Below are positions 8,470 through 20,751 of a DNA stretch of 64,000 bases, in pieces. Position 1 is the first letter of the stretch. Every line of letters begins with the position of its first letter. Location: positions 17,973,079 through 18,037,078 of the forward strand of contig JALMQS010000128.1 of assembly GCA_024734495.1 (NCBI GenBank), read 5' to 3'. Under the pieces are notes generated by a model. That model had not been told where the DNA came from, ran no database searches, and saw only the letters and a program-made list of their open reading frames with translations. Both the position numbers and the translations under genes were made by a program. The DNA is from Forficula auricularia. Its lineage: Eukaryota > Arthropoda > Insecta > Dermaptera > Forficulidae.

Positions 8470-11070
8470 GGGAAAAAAATAAATAATAAATCTTAGCCAA
8501 ATTAGAATATCTACATAGCTCGTCATCTCTATTAACATGTCCATGAGGTGGAAAAATGAAAAAAGGGAAATTTACATAAGGCTTAGATTTTTTTGTATGT
8601 AAACAAAAGGATTCAAGACAAACGATGTTGTTTCATCAGGATGAAAAAAAATACTAAGATATCTAGTATTTCAGTAGATGATATTTCTACTATTAAATTT
8701 TCAGATATAGATATATAAGAATGGACAGCAGTAGTCTGTAATAAAAATGACCTTAACTCTCAGTATTATCATTTATGCATTCTTATCAATTCAAGTGTGA
8801 TCCAAACAACACGACTGAAATTGGGTCGGAAGTAATTATTCAAAAACTAAAAGAATACAATATTGTAGACAACCAGGAGTTTAAATGTAAGTCGGTGCTA
8901 CATCACATAAAATATTACTTTGTACGCTTGTAGGGATCCAGGTAAATCATATTCAATCATCATTTTTTTCCTGTATGTCTGAATTCCGATAGCCTCGATA
9001 ACTCAAAAACGGAAAATTGTAGAAAGTTTTGGTCACTATTTTTCTATTATCAAAACTAAGAAATGGATAGATCTTGAGCTTTCTAGTTTCAGAACATAAA
9101 ATTATAAAAAATCGACATAAAATCGAATTGTCGGAAATTTTGCTTACATGGTTTGGGCTAATTGGCTTAACCTATGTTCAGAGATTCAACTTTCTAACTC
9201 AAACCGTTCCCTGACAAAACCGCAAAAATTTGCGGAAAGCGTATCAAGTCTAGAAAAATGTTTTCGCTTTTTTCTTCAATTTATCTATAGAATGATTTAT
9301 AGCTGAAGGAAATAAATAATATTTGAATTTTGATTTTCCTGTTTTTATCATATGAAAAATATATGATTCTAAGAAAAGCGTGATATTTAAAGATTCATCT
9401 AATTGTAGCAAACAAAAATAGATTTGATCGTGGGAGAAATTTTTCAGAAACCAAAATATTTTGAATAAATTTATCTATGTTTCAAGAAGAGACATGTCAA
9501 ACCTCAAAATAGTTTAATCTATACATTTCTTCGTTTATTTGAAAAACAAACTAGATTTAGATCTTGATGTTCTGGTCCACCACAAAAACCTATAATTATA
9601 TTGAAAAGTTGAAATATATATTATATCTTATAAAGTTTGAAAGTCTTAAATTCACTTGATAATTTTCACTTATGTTTTTAAATTTTTTCTCTTAATCCTG
9701 TTTTATAATGTATGAAACCTGGAAATACTTATTTTTAAGTATGATATTTCTTCTGTCTTTCTGGTAATAAATACTAGTATATCTTAAGATCGACAGGTTA
9801 CGGTAAATAAAGTTTGCCTTGGTTCCAAAAAGTTTATACTTCTAAAATAGAACCTTAGATTTTTACATTTCTGCTTTCAGAACTTTAGGATGAAAAATGC
9901 AGAAAATTTGAAAAAAAATTTCTAAGAAAATGAAGCTCTTAAATTGTTAAAACATTAAGCTAAAATTCAGAAGAAATTTCTATAAAGTTTGAATTACTAA
10001 CCTGCATCTTTGTGCTAAGTTTCAATTTCCTAAATTAAACTTTTCATTGATAAAAATTGCCCAATCACTATAAATTTTACGAATATCATACCGAACTTGA
10101 AAAAATTTCAACTTTTTTTTCCAATTTAATTTCATTTTGGTTTAATGGTTCCCAATAATTTTACTTGAAGTCGTATTGCCTAAATTACTGAAATGTAGTT
10201 TTTTTTTTTGCAAAAGATATTAATGAAGAGAAACGGTGCAATAACAAATCATTTTCTTTTAGCATGCTGCTACCCAAGATTAAGATTGTTAGCTTCATTG
10301 TAATAACTGATCTGGTCGCAATTACACTAAAGACTACTCGTTTGAAGTTTTTTAACACTCTACCTCATTTTTCTATGACCTAATTTATCTATTTAATCAA
10401 TTTCTTTTTGTTTACCTATCAAATAGATTACAAACAAACAAATTATAAATTTAAATTAATGAATTCTAGTTAAGATTGAGAAAGAAGTTGTAAAATCTTA
10501 TTTCATCAGCGAAAATACCATGATAATCTGTAGGTATGTATAAAAGAGGCCAAAAATGGAATAGATTCGATAATATACCAAAAACTCAAGAGAGTTAAGA
10601 AATTTCCTATTAATTTAATCGCAGATTTCTCAATTGCTCCAGTGTATCTAGGGTTTAGATACATCAAGGCATGAACACACAATTTAAGAATCATAATTTC
10701 AACAATGCATATCTTACTGAATAAGCTAAGTTTTGCTATGCCTTTGTGAATCATTAATAACTTGATGACACATTTAGTTCATTTATTTACTGAAGAAGAT
10801 GCTCTGTTTCTTTTTATTCACAGTACAATCTCATATTGGATTAGTCATGAGGTAAATAAACAAATATGAAATATAGTATGTATCTATTTACATAGATCAT
10901 AGATAAATGAGCTGACATTGCTTTCTTATTAAATCAGTTTTGTTTGTTATTTACTCTGTGTTTGTTCTTTATAATTATGCATTAGTTTAGGTAGTGCGCA
11001 TCAAATTTAAATCTGTTGAGATTTCACCAATCACATGATTCTCAATCAATCAACACCCCTTCGCGATTAA
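8470..11070. other. AT-rich stretch with old dispersed repeats
   Basis: No gene seen. 8970-9250 contains a dispersed repeat related to 22070-22240, 33290-33440 and 35330-35560 (TCTGAATTCCGATA, then CTCAAAAACGGAAA, then GTAGAAAGTT). 10080-10245 is repeated at about 13560-13745 (GTCGTATTGCCTAAATTACTGAA followed by a T-run and GCAAAAGAT). A minus-strand 82-codon frame at 10506-10754 has no recognised domain. Confidence 0.5.
10080..10245 (+). repeat. dispersed repeat, copy 1
   Basis: About 165 bp resembling 13560-13745 in the same orientation. It includes TTTTACTTGAAGTCGTATTG, an internal T-run and AAAGATATTAATGAAGAGAAACGGTG. The second copy has a much longer T-run. Origin unknown. Confidence 0.65.
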
Positions 11071-11074
11071 ATTA

Positions 11075-11310
11075 GACTAACCGGCATTCAAGAGCTCGTT
11101 TACCCCTAAGATTTTTAGAGACTAGAACTTTCTGTTCTGTATCCGACATTATTTTGACATATAACCTTTAATCTTTCAAGACCTGCTCCATCGTCGATAC
11201 ATTCCACTCTTACACAATCCCTGAAATTTATTTCCAATATTTTTCTTCTTTTCTAGATAAAAGGGTCATCCCGAAATTTAGAGTTTGCACCTTTTTGGAA
11301 CATCTTCTTG
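11075..11310 (+). pseudogene. LINE reverse transcriptase C-terminal relic
   Basis: A degraded copy of the segment ending the ORF of the LINE family represented at 27690-28397. It retains the order ending in a WNSLP-like motif, a TYNLQSFKT-like stretch (gacatataacctttaatctt) and a terminal gtttgcacctttttgg. Several stops interrupt it. The identification comes from comparison with the better copies in this window (25480-25620 and 27740-27900). Confidence 0.55.
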
Positions 11311-11479
11311 AATTATTTCCATTTAATAAATGTTCATTTCGAAAATCTAAAGTACGAATAAGTTTCACTTATAATGCACAACAGAATAAAAGTATGTTAA
11401 ATCTTTTGAAACACGGTGATTTATTTAATACACGTGAGTTTAAAGCGATATTTCAGTGGTGCTCTTTTGATTGCTAAAC

Positions 11480-12160
11480 GTTTTCTTCAAGCCAATACGC
11501 AATGTTGTGATACTGACTAATGGTTTTGTCCGTCGTACTAAGCCTAGGAATAAGTTAAGCGAACGTATCCTTTTTTATTATAGTCTGAAATAAATATTCA
11601 TGTGTAAAGTGTCTGATCGTGTGGGATATTTTACAGAGAACTGATTGGCCTGTATCTACAAATAGCTAACGTTAACAAATTGCTATATACTTAACAGGTG
11701 TGGCCTAATCCAAAATAATCATTCAACGAGGAATGGTGTAGTTTTAGAATTAGTTTTTTTCATCAGCTATTTTCGACAATTACTTATACTAATTCAAATT
11801 TTTTTTTAAATCTAAATACAAAAAGATCTTTAGACTTTAATACACATTCAAACACGGAAAAAACACTCAGTCTTTACTTTTCACATTTTAAAATAAAATG
11901 AATTAAAAAATTTATGAAAATTTTTACTATTCCTACATTCTATTTAAAATGTCATCGTGTTGAATTTACTATATCCCCACCCCCTTACAAGTTCAACAGT
12001 AAAATTGAACACTTATTAATTATTACTTAATATATAATTTTTAAAAATTCTAAATGCTATAGATTGAGCAACTGGTAGTCTATGTCAAAAAATAATAAAT
12101 AATTAAGAAGTTAATAATTAAATATAATAATCATTGATTTTTATAATCATAAAAATTGTA
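11480..12160. other. AT-rich stretch, nothing recognised
   Basis: No coding or repeat signal found, apart from short low-complexity runs. Confidence 0.45.
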
Positions 12161-12164
12161 ATAA

Positions 12165-12681
12165 GTTAGTTCTTTCGCGACAATGCACACAAAAAGTTTT
12201 AGCCTCCTAACCACTCTTACATATGAACGGTGCTTTAGGTTATTTTTTTAACGTGACTGTACTTATCACAATATATATATATATCCTCTTTATGAATGGA
12301 TTGTTTCCAACCGATTGATCTTATATCCCCTCCACTAAAAAGAATCACCCAAATATGGTTTTTTTTGTTTTGTTTTTTTGTCAAAACTAGGAGGTAAATA
12401 ATTTCATTTTTTTTTTAAGTTACTCCGAATATATTATTCTAACAAATATTAGTTTTTCATCAAGATGGTGAAAGTCCTTCAATGAAAAAAAAATAAAATA
12501 ATGATCATTTTACCACCCTTTCCCAATCTACCATATGTAAAAAATTTCATTTTTAATTGCAATTATTTCGTTTGGTGTGGTAAATTGTTTTCAAATTTTA
12601 AGTGTGTTTATTATGCTTTTAATGACTTATATTCCAAGTTTCGAAAACTTCTTGAATTTTTGCATTTGTGAAAGAACTACC
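12165..12681. mobile_element. TTAA-type MITE, subfamily A, copy 1
   Basis: The left end, GTTAGTTCTTTCGCGACAAT, and the right end, GAAAGAACTACC, are imperfect inverted repeats. The interior matches 14388-14893 throughout (for example CCCCTCCACTAAAAA and TATTAGTTTTTCATCAAGATGG). The flanking TTAA has decayed here (TTAT on the right). There is no coding capacity. The TTAA target preference seen in the sister copies resembles piggyBac elements. Confidence 0.75.
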
Positions 12682-12960
12682 TTATATTATATAATTGAAA
12701 ATTGTCTACTTACTAAAAAGATAGTTGGTAGGAGATAGAGGACTTACCTGAAACAAAAGAAAAAACATGATTAGTTGTATTCTGAGGATTCAGTAGTATC
12801 TTCATCTGAGACCTATTTTAACGTAACCAAAATAATATTCGCCGAAGGTACCCATACTAGGCTACTTCCGTGAATTTTATATGTTTTTAAATCTAAAGGT
12901 TACCAAGAGGGGATATCAAGGTACAACTTGAAAATAAAATGAACAATTATTGGGATATAT

Positions 12961-13030
12961 CAGTGGTTCTCAACCTGGGGCGCGACCCTGAACTGAGGGA
13001 AGAGGGTAACATACTTTCCTAAAGACCAAA
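12961..13030 (+). repeat. hAT-like left terminus, orphan
   Basis: CAGTGGTTCTCAACCTGGGGCGCGACCC is close to the left end of the complete MITE at 37250 (CAGTGGTTCTTAGCC, CGCGACCC). No matching right end was found nearby, so this is a truncated copy. Confidence 0.6.
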
Positions 13031-13559
13031 ATTGTCCTACTGAAAAAATCGCTCAAGTTAAGGGCGTAAAAATCTTGCTTCAATTTCGGATATTATTTTT
13101 TATTTTCTTTCATTTATTTAACAATGTGTAGTGGAGTGCCGATGGATCTAGTTGTGGCTTGGCGTTGATACTTCCGTAAGTATATGATGAAGGTTCGATA
13201 AAAAGGACCGAAAGATTATAAATAATTGTACATCTTTCTAAACACATTAAATTGGATTCTTTAATTCAAAAAAATCCGACCTAAAAAATCTTTCCAACCA
13301 TTATTTGGTTTAGTTATTTATTTTGTGTACAATATTTACAAAAATTAATCGTTTATATATTTTGATAGTATTTTCTTAATACATTTTTTTCCAATATTAT
13401 AAATAAGAATATTTTAATCATCATCAATTTATCGTATTATTATATATACAAATTACAATCTTCGGTATTTGAACCTGACTCTCACATGGCCGGCTTATTA
13501 TTTTATTATTAATTTTTTTTTACTGTTGAGTGTATTAAAGAGGACTTGGGGCTAGAATG

Positions 13560-13745
13560 CGGATATCGTACTGAACCTTGAAAAAGATTCCACTTTTTTC
13601 TCCAATTTAATTTCAATTTGTGTTTTCCTATAATTTTACTTTAAGTCGTATTGCCTAAATTACTGAAGTGAAGTGTTTTTTATTTTTTTTTTTTTTTTAT
13701 TTTTTTTTTTTGCAAAAGATGATAATGAAGATAAACGGTGTAATA
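13560..13745 (+). repeat. dispersed repeat, copy 2
   Basis: Counterpart of 10080-10245, with a T-rich expansion at about 13676-13711 in place of the shorter T-run. Confidence 0.65.
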
Positions 13746-13864
13746 AAAGTAAGGATTTATGTAAAAATTTAGACATTGCTTATTTGAACTATCTCCAACC
13801 TTGAGTCAAGTTCGAAAAGATTTCACCTTCAGAATATAGGATTGATTTGAGTTAGTATGAGGTT

Positions 13865-14230
13865 TGTTTATTATTCTAATCCGCCAAGTTCAAGATCAAA
13901 TGAGAGCAGCTGTTGTTGTTTATAGAGGTAGAGGTGTTTTGGCAGGAATTAGCAAGCGAAGGGCAGAGAAGACTTGGCTGGTCTCGCCCATGGCCCATCG
14001 CCCTTCCGCGTCCGACACAATCATCTATTAATAGTCTTAGAAGGCGATGGCTGAACCTTGCCAGACACACCTTGCTTCCCTCCTCTCGTCTTCCTCTTAG
14101 CCGAATTTACAATGGAAATTTCCAGTACTTGAATTCATTTATTTATCTAACAAATCCATTCAGTCTAAACACACAGACATGGAGAATGACTTATCATATA
14201 GACTCAGCCAAAATAAACCAATCTTGAAAC
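13865..14230 (+). other. relatively GC-rich block, possible old exon or repeat
   Basis: Base composition rises sharply between about 13890 and 14100. Open frames exist on both strands (13913-14227 plus, 104 codons; 13876-14070 minus, 64 codons), and another plus frame reads MRAAVVVYRGRGVLAGISK. I recognise none of them. No flanking splice pattern is convincing. It could equally be a fragment of a GC-richer transposon. Confidence 0.25.
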
Positions 14231-14387
14231 TTAATTTTTACTATTATTATTGAAATTTATAATGATTAATAATTTAAAGTAATTTTTTAATGTACTTTTA
14301 CCGTCTTAGTGCGAATACTGGATTTTTTATTTATAAGCAAGAATGTAATTAAAAATTTGCCTGTTTCCAGTAATTTTATTTAATTAA

Positions 14388-14893
14388 GGAGGTTCTTTCG
14401 CGACAATTCACACAAAAAGTTTTAGCCTTGTAACCACTCTTATGAATATGAACTGTGCTAAAATTTTAGATTATGTTTTTTTAACGAGACTGTACTTTTT
14501 ACACTATTATATTGTCTTTATGAATGGATCGTTTCCAAGCCATTGATATTATATCCCCTCCACTAAAAATAATCACCCAAAAATGTTTTTTTTTATTTTT
14601 TATCAAAACTACGAGGAAAATAGTTTCAATACTCCGAATATATTATTCTAACAAATATTAGTTTTTCATCAAGATGGTGAAAGTCCTTCAATGAAAAAAA
14701 ATAAAATAATGATCATATCCCCACCCTTTCCCTATCTACCCTATGTTAAAAATGTCATTTTTAATTGCAATTATTTTATGTTTGGTGTTGTAAATCGTCT
14801 TCAAATTTTAACAGTGTGTTTATTATGCTTTTAATTACTTATATTCCAAGTTTCGAAGACTTTTTGAATTTTTGCATTTGTGAAAGAATTACC
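14388..14893. mobile_element. TTAA-type MITE, subfamily A, copy 2
   Basis: 506 bp between TTAA at 14384-14387 and TTAA at 14894-14897. The ends are GGAGGTTCTTTCGCG and GAAAGAATTACC, imperfect inverted repeats. It aligns along its length with 12165-12681 and lies in the same orientation 2.2 kb away. There is no coding capacity. Confidence 0.82.
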
Positions 14894-14899
14894 TTAAGT

Positions 14900-16690
14900 G
14901 ATAATAGATCCAAATATTTTGAGGGTTTGGAGCACCATACTGGATACCAAATGTATATTTTTGACTCGACAAAATCATAATCCGAAAAAGTTCAGACATA
15001 ATTATACAATTCAAGGTGTTTTGCATAACTTGATAGACGACAAAACTGAAAACCTAAGATAAGAAGCTTTCAAGTTTTAAAAACTCTATAAAATTGAATA
15101 ATACAGTTTTTTGCGGGTAACTATTTTTAATGTGTTTTTTTATTCATAGCACCATAGTAGAATAAAAGGGTAAGAATGAAGTATACTTTCACAAAAAAAT
15201 TGTTTTATTAAAATTTAAGTGGCTTATGATGTAATTGTAATTACAATAAGCCCTTCAATTGTAAAGATTTAGTTTTCTGAGTGTAGCAGAGTTGATTTAT
15301 AAGGAGAAATCAAATGAATATTTTATTTTATGGAAAATTGTATTTCACCATGATATTGGCAAAAGGATCGCTAATCTAAATTTATTTATTTATTTTAATT
15401 TTATTCAATCAATTACTGTAAAAGTTGGTTTGGGGGTTAATTTAAGTGCTACTACCTTCTTATTTTAACTTTGCTGGTGAAATCGGACTTAATACAGAAT
15501 GATAAAAATAAATAAATCTAAGATGTGAAAAATTTGGATTCATTGAAAAGACCACTCAGATAATGGCTTTTAAATATCTTCCTTGGAGGCTTTATGTTAA
15601 AAAGTTTCTATTTAAAATCGAATATGAAAAATCACCAAAATAGTCAGTTAATCCCTTTGACAATCAGGCACCTATCCAGAAAAATTTTCGGCGGATGGGG
15701 TGAAATTATTTTTGAAAAAGAAATATGATTTTATAAAAATATTTACTAAAATAAAAATATTCGAATAAAAGTTATTTATATACAAGATATTTTATATAGG
15801 ATTTTTCTGGATTTACTTTCACATTTTTTGTCACCTAAGTAGATTATATTTGGGGATCCCAAACCTCTTCACCTGGGTACGTTCCTGCTGACCACACCTT
15901 GCGCGTTTTACAGATTTAACTATGATGTGAAGTTAGGTCATAGAGAACCAGTTTTGATAAACGAGAAAATTTTACTCTTTAAAGCAGACACGATACTGTA
16001 CTCATGCAAAGATTACTGTCGGGCTGTCTTAGAATTGAATTAGCACTATTTTATTTGTATTTGTATTTATTTATTTTTTGCTCATTGTGATTAAACATGA
16101 AGAAAGATTATTTCCAACAATGATTTTGTTCTACCCTTGTACTATATATGTGGTCTGTCCTACTGACTGGATTCCGATATCACATATTAGTTCATAGAGT
16201 TCATTATTTAACAAATATAATTGTTTTTCTAATTCGGATGACTGATTAGGCACTCTCTAATTTCAGAATTTTTAGTTCGGAAAAGTAGAAAATGCTATTT
16301 TTTGAATGAATTCTATAGAGATTCTCATGATAAAGCCATAATCAAACATACAGATGTTTTTCAATTTCAAATGATTAAATTAATCGATTCATTTGTTAGG
16401 CAGGGCTATTCAGAAAAACAAACCCGTCTCCACATTTCGGACTTTCAACCAGGGACGTGCCAAATCGGGAAAAATACTGATTGGCGCCTTTATATGCGCA
16501 GCACCCAAATTACTGCGGCCATAACATTTTTCACGTATATTTGTACCAAAATTGGCCCATTTTTCATATTTATTTTTTTGGTCAGATATCATTAATTTTT
16601 GAAAAGTCTTATGCTTTAATTTTTCTAAATAATTAATTTTAAATATTTATATTAATTGATAGCGTTTTTCTTTAGGAGACGGACTGGTAT
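14900..16690. other. AT-rich stretch with minor repeat traces
   Basis: No gene seen. About 16430-16560 resembles, in inverse orientation, 53790-53890 (GCCGCAGTAATTTGGG, then GCGCATATAAA), so it is part of a dispersed repeat. The plus-strand frame at 16302-16595 runs through this repeat and ends in a hydrophobic stretch; it is not a credible gene. Confidence 0.5.
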
Positions 16691-17006
16691 AAATATGCAA
16701 TTGGATGTTGATGAAGGCAGTCCACGGTGGTTGTAAAAAATAAGACTTACATGGTTTTATTATTTTGACATTTATTCGTTAAACCGACGTTTCGGAGATT
16801 TATTCTCTCCTTCTTCAGGGTAACAAAAAGTCAATGAAAGTAATTATGATTTGAACTACTTTCATTGACTTTTGTTACCCTGAAGAGGAGAGAATAAATC
16901 TCCAAACGTCGATTTAACGAATAAATGTAAAATAATAAAACGATTATAGTCTTATTTTTTACAACCACCGTGGACTGCCTTCATCAACATCCAATTGCAT
17001 ATTTAT
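16690..17006. mobile_element. foldback element with paired CTGAAGA/GAAAC boxes
   Basis: An inverted repeat with arms of about 150 bp. The outer ends are AAATATGCAATTGGATGTTG and its inverse, followed inward by GATGAAGGCAGTCCACGG. Each arm carries a box pair. On the minus strand, 16824-16779 holds GTTACC, CTGAAGA, a GGAGA...TCTCC hairpin, GAAACGTC and GGTTTAAC. On the plus strand, 16875-16918 is the mirror copy, but it lacks the G of GAAAC. The GATGAAGGCAGTCCA-type end is shared, with variation, by 19813-20256 and 60716-60953. No protein is encoded. Confidence 0.75.
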
Positions 17007-17039
17007 ATTAATAATTATTAAATATTTCTCTTAAAATAT

Positions 17040-17340
17040 CAGTTAAAAAATTCGAACGGTTTTTCTAAATTTCCCTCCTTCATTTCTGGCCCCGAAGAAG
17101 GGAAAGTTTCGGTTTTTCAATTTCCTCCTTTATTAATGTTCCAAGCTTTACCAGTATGCCAAATTTCAGCATTCTAGCTTGATTGTATTTTCACTATATG
17201 TTAATTAAGCCTAAAATAAATTTCACCCCTTCATTTTAGGTCCTGAAAAAGGGAATTCAATTTTTTCCTTTAATTGGATCCCAAACTCTACCAGTATGCC
17301 ATATTTCAGCATACTAGGATTAGCGGAAGTACCCTAGATT
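17040..17340 (+). repeat. dispersed repeat with internal duplication
   Basis: Two related blocks follow each other: CCCTTCATTTCTGG...TACCAGTATGCCAAATTTCAGC and then CCCTTCATTTTAGG...TACCAGTATGCCATATTTCAGC, about 130 bp apart. An inverted relative lies at about 20505-20680 (GAATGAAGGGGTGAAATTTA). Origin unknown. Confidence 0.6.
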
Positions 17341-17344
17341 TTTG

Positions 17345-18160
17345 ATATGTGACTCAGTGAGTCAGTGTTAAAAATGGCACTTTTCAGACATTAATAACTC
17401 AATAACTATAATAGGTTTATTCATGAAATTTGGTATTCTAAGTGTTCCATTGAGCCTTATTAGACATGCAAAATTTCAAGTGTGTAGGTCTAATAGTTTT
17501 TTGGTTATGGGGGGTCGAATTTAGCCCGAAATGGTTCGTGTAAATATCCACATGACCGGTGTTCCGCCCGTTCTTTTCCAAACTTGGCTGCCACACTGCC
17601 GTGTGTCTAGATGGATAATTTATTAAATAAAATATTTCCAATAAACTGAATATAATGTAATATTTATTGAGGATAATAATGATCCTGCTAAATGTATAAT
17701 TTTAATTATTTTTCTCTATAATCAGCATGCGATGATGATAAAAGCGCCCATTTATAATTATAAATAATTATTTTCAATAAATCATCAGCTCGCGTTCGCC
17801 TTAGTCTACAAGTACTGGCATGTTTCGCTGCAAGTTGGCACAGGTTGCAGTGGTCAAGAGTTATATAATGCTTATAAAAGCGCCCTTTCCTGTTTTTATT
17901 ATTTGTCCCTAACCTTACAATTATTTATTTATTTCTTCAAGCCTATATGATTTGCGAAAATCAAAATAAAATTAACTTTATGTTTTATTAAATACATTAG
18001 ATGTTTCTTAAAATGTTCAGTATTCTAAGGAAATTAAATCAATAAAAAATTAATAATTTTCTTTGAAAAGATTTTATTTTGCCGAGAGTACCAGCGTTGT
18101 TGATTCATAAAGAGAAATCAATGAGATTGTTCTCTGCTTAATGTAAATTAACATATATAT
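17345..18160. other. AT-rich stretch, no gene seen
   Basis: The minus-strand 67-codon frame at 17438-17641 has no recognised domain. 18080-18140 resembles the terminal sequence of the foldback at 59040-59395 (TTTTGCCGAGAGTA, then AAAGAGAAATCAATGAGATTG). Confidence 0.45.
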
Positions 18161-18163
18161 ATA

Positions 18164-18655
18164 TATCGTCGCCTTAGAGTGTAAACCTGCAAAATTCAAT
18201 TTTTATCATATATGACATATTAAGATCGTTCCAAAGAAAAAGATATGCAACATCGTCCAAGTAAAACTGTTATTTAAAATTACGATGGTCAGTTGTAGAA
18301 AAAAAATTTGAAAAATAGTTTCTTTCCATAACAACAATATTAAATTTTGTTTGTTTTTCTCTGCCCTGTAAAATTTCCTTGTTGAGAGTTGCAGGTTTAC
18401 ACTCTAAGGCGACGATATATATCTTACGATCGTAATTTTACAGGGCAGAGAAAAAACAAACAAAATTTAATTTTGTTGTTATGGAAAGAAACTATTTTTC
18501 ACAATTTTTTTCTACAACTTAAGATCGTAATTTTAAATAGCAGTTTTACTTGGACGATGCTGCATCTCTTTTTTCTTTCGAACGGTATTAAATATCATAT
18601 AAGATACAAAATGGATTTAGCAAGTTAACACTCTAAGGCGACGATATACTAAATA
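18164..18655. mobile_element. TIR element and its inverted duplicate
   Basis: 18164-18417 is a 254-bp unit with perfect 27-bp terminal inverted repeats (TATCGTCGCCTTAGAGTGTA plus AACCTGC, and the inverse). 18418-18655 immediately continues as an inverted second copy ending ACACTCTAAGGCGACGATA. A third, truncated copy lies at 63431-63530. The flanks are TA-rich, so a TA target duplication is possible but cannot be proved. There is no coding capacity. Confidence 0.75.
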
Positions 18656-18671
18656 TAAATATGGATGGATG

Positions 18672-18845
18672 GATGTAAGGCAGCCCAAGAATAATGAAAA
18701 AATAAAATTCCTAATAAAATAAATTCATTGGAAAGTCATTTTTATCCTCTTAAAAACCGACGTTTCGGAAGATCTTCCCTCCTTCTTCATAAATGACTTT
18801 ATAATAAATTTATTTTTATTCGGAATTTTATTTTTGTTCTTAACC
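18672..18845. mobile_element. foldback element with decayed CTGAAGA/GAAAC boxes
   Basis: Inverted arms (GAATAATGAAAAAATAAAATTCC and its inverse, and GGAAAGTCATTT with its inverse) surround a minus-strand motif at 18752-18796. There the first box reads ATGAAGA and not CTGAAGA; it is followed by a GGAGGGAAGATCTTCC hairpin and GAAACGTCGGTTTTTAAG. The outer GTAAGGCAGCCCAAG resembles the GGCAGTCCAA ends of the related elements. Confidence 0.65.
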
Positions 18846-19812
18846 TTCACTATCATGATAGAGGTGGCATCTATTCAAGAATATAGAATTAATAATTAAA
18901 TACAATCCGCCAAATAAGATCTATTGGCAACCGCTTAGGGCTATCGCCAACAGTGAAAAATAAACATTATTCTGGTGAAAATGTTGTCGTTCACCGATAG
19001 CGAGTCCTTTTCCCCACTAAGCTTTGATACCAAGATAGTCATTCATTTATTATTTATTTTTATCTATGTTATAATTGATTTTATAAATTCACTCTCTTGT
19101 TTTGATATTTCTTTTCAATTTCAAATAAAACGATAGTATTTGTGACCTTAATGGCTTAATGATTCAACAGGTTCTCTTGTCTCTTCTCAATTTGCTTTCT
19201 TTGTATGATTCTATTAAATCCACCCCTTCCCTCCCTAACCCACCTTCCATGGGATGGTTAACAAAATAAATAAACAGGATTAGCTTTGAGCAAAGATTCA
19301 GGGCGTATCTTTATGGTTTAACATAAAACTTAAATAAACATCTTGAGTTTCAACTGAAGGTGAGAAGAGTGGGAGGAGCAGAGGATTTCAATCTTTTTGT
19401 TCCCTTGCAGAGAACTTCTTCTGGCCTTCATATCTCTCTCTTTCATTTGATAATTCATTTTAGATAAATAAATACGATCAAATCGTATATGAATTCCTAA
19501 TCGAAAAATTTAAAAATGAAACAATTCTTTTAGTCAGATCTGGTACTAGATTTGTTTTGAGGTGGGGGGGGGGATTAATTCAAACCCTTCCCAATCCAAT
19601 CACTATTCACTATCAAAGAATATTCAAACACTTATATTTTATATATACTTGTTAAATTGAAAGAAAACTTCAAAACTTTGTATGCTTTGTGCAAATTTTA
19701 CTAAATTTGTAATTTTTACTTTACCATATAGATGAGAATGGTCAAGTTTTGTAATCAAGAACTAAAAAAGTGTTTGTTTTTTTTGATTTTTTCGAAATAT
19801 CTCAAAAACTGA

Positions 19813-20256
19813 GTGGATATTGATGAGGCAGTCCAAAAAAAGAAGATAATTAATACTAACTTTTTATTTTTATTCATAAACCGACGTTTCGGAGGCTAAT
19901 CCTCCTTCTTCAGGATTTTGAAAAGTCAGTGAAGGAAATCCAATGAGACATTCTTCTCTGTCTCCTCTTTCCGTGGCAGTAACAATAATATATTGTATTT
20001 CATTCTCAGTAGAATTATAATGTAGTAATATTATGTAGAATTATAATGTAGTAATATTCTGCTGAGAACGAAATATAATATATTATTGTTACTGCCACTG
20101 AAAGAGGAGGCAGAGAGGAATGTCGCATTGGATTTCCTTCAATGACTTTTCAAAACCCTGAAAGAAGGGAATAGCCTCGAAACGTCGGTTTATGAATAAA
20201 AATAAAAAGATAGTATAAATTATCTTCTTTTTGAACTTCCTCATCAATATCCACTC
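19813..20256. mobile_element. foldback element with CTGAAGA/GAAAC boxes
   Basis: A 444-bp inverted repeat bounded by GTGGATATTGATGAGG and its inverse. The minus-strand motif at 19918-19878 has all boxes: CTGAAGA, a GGAGG...CCTCC hairpin, GAAACGTC, then GGTTTATGA, with AAATC before the first box. The plus-strand mirror at 20153-20195 has one extra A (CTGAAAGA). The interior holds a short tandem, ATTATAATGTAGTAATATT, repeated around 20005-20060. The sister element at 60716-60953 looks like a shorter version. Confidence 0.75.
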
Positions 20257-20504
20257 AACTTCACTTATCAGTCCGTCTCCAAAAATTACTCCAATCTTAT
20301 CTCAAAAACTGCCGTTAAAAATAATTGAGCGAAGCCATGGCGTTTTGGTACAATATAGCCCTAATGCGGGGGAAAATGTATTTTCCGAGATATTAATTAT
20401 TTTGTTAAAATGTCTGTTAACTAGTACTTTACCAAATTTGGGGTCAGCTGTATGGTAAAGTTATGTGTCTCGCTATATCACCTTATTTTGTCAACAAATA
20501 GTTT

Positions 20505-20680
20505 GAGTTTGCCCTTCTTCAGCAACTAGAATGAAGGGGTGAAATTTATAAGCTAAATTAGCATATAGTGAAAATTCAACGACTTGCTAAAATTTAGTAT
20601 AATGGAATAGCTTGAAACACTTATAAGGAGAAAAAATTGAAAAAACAGAAGCTTTCCCATCATCAGCCCTTAATATAAAG
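20505..20680 (-). repeat. dispersed repeat, inverse relative of 17040-17340
   Basis: It contains the inverse of the CCCCTTCATT and ATTTCACCCC block and a CTTTCCC-like end. It is diverged. Confidence 0.5.
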
Positions 20681-20751
20681 TGGGGAAACTTGCAGGCAAA
20701 ATTCTCATAAATCTTACAAAAAGAAGTGAAATCCCAGCAAAAACAGTTCTG

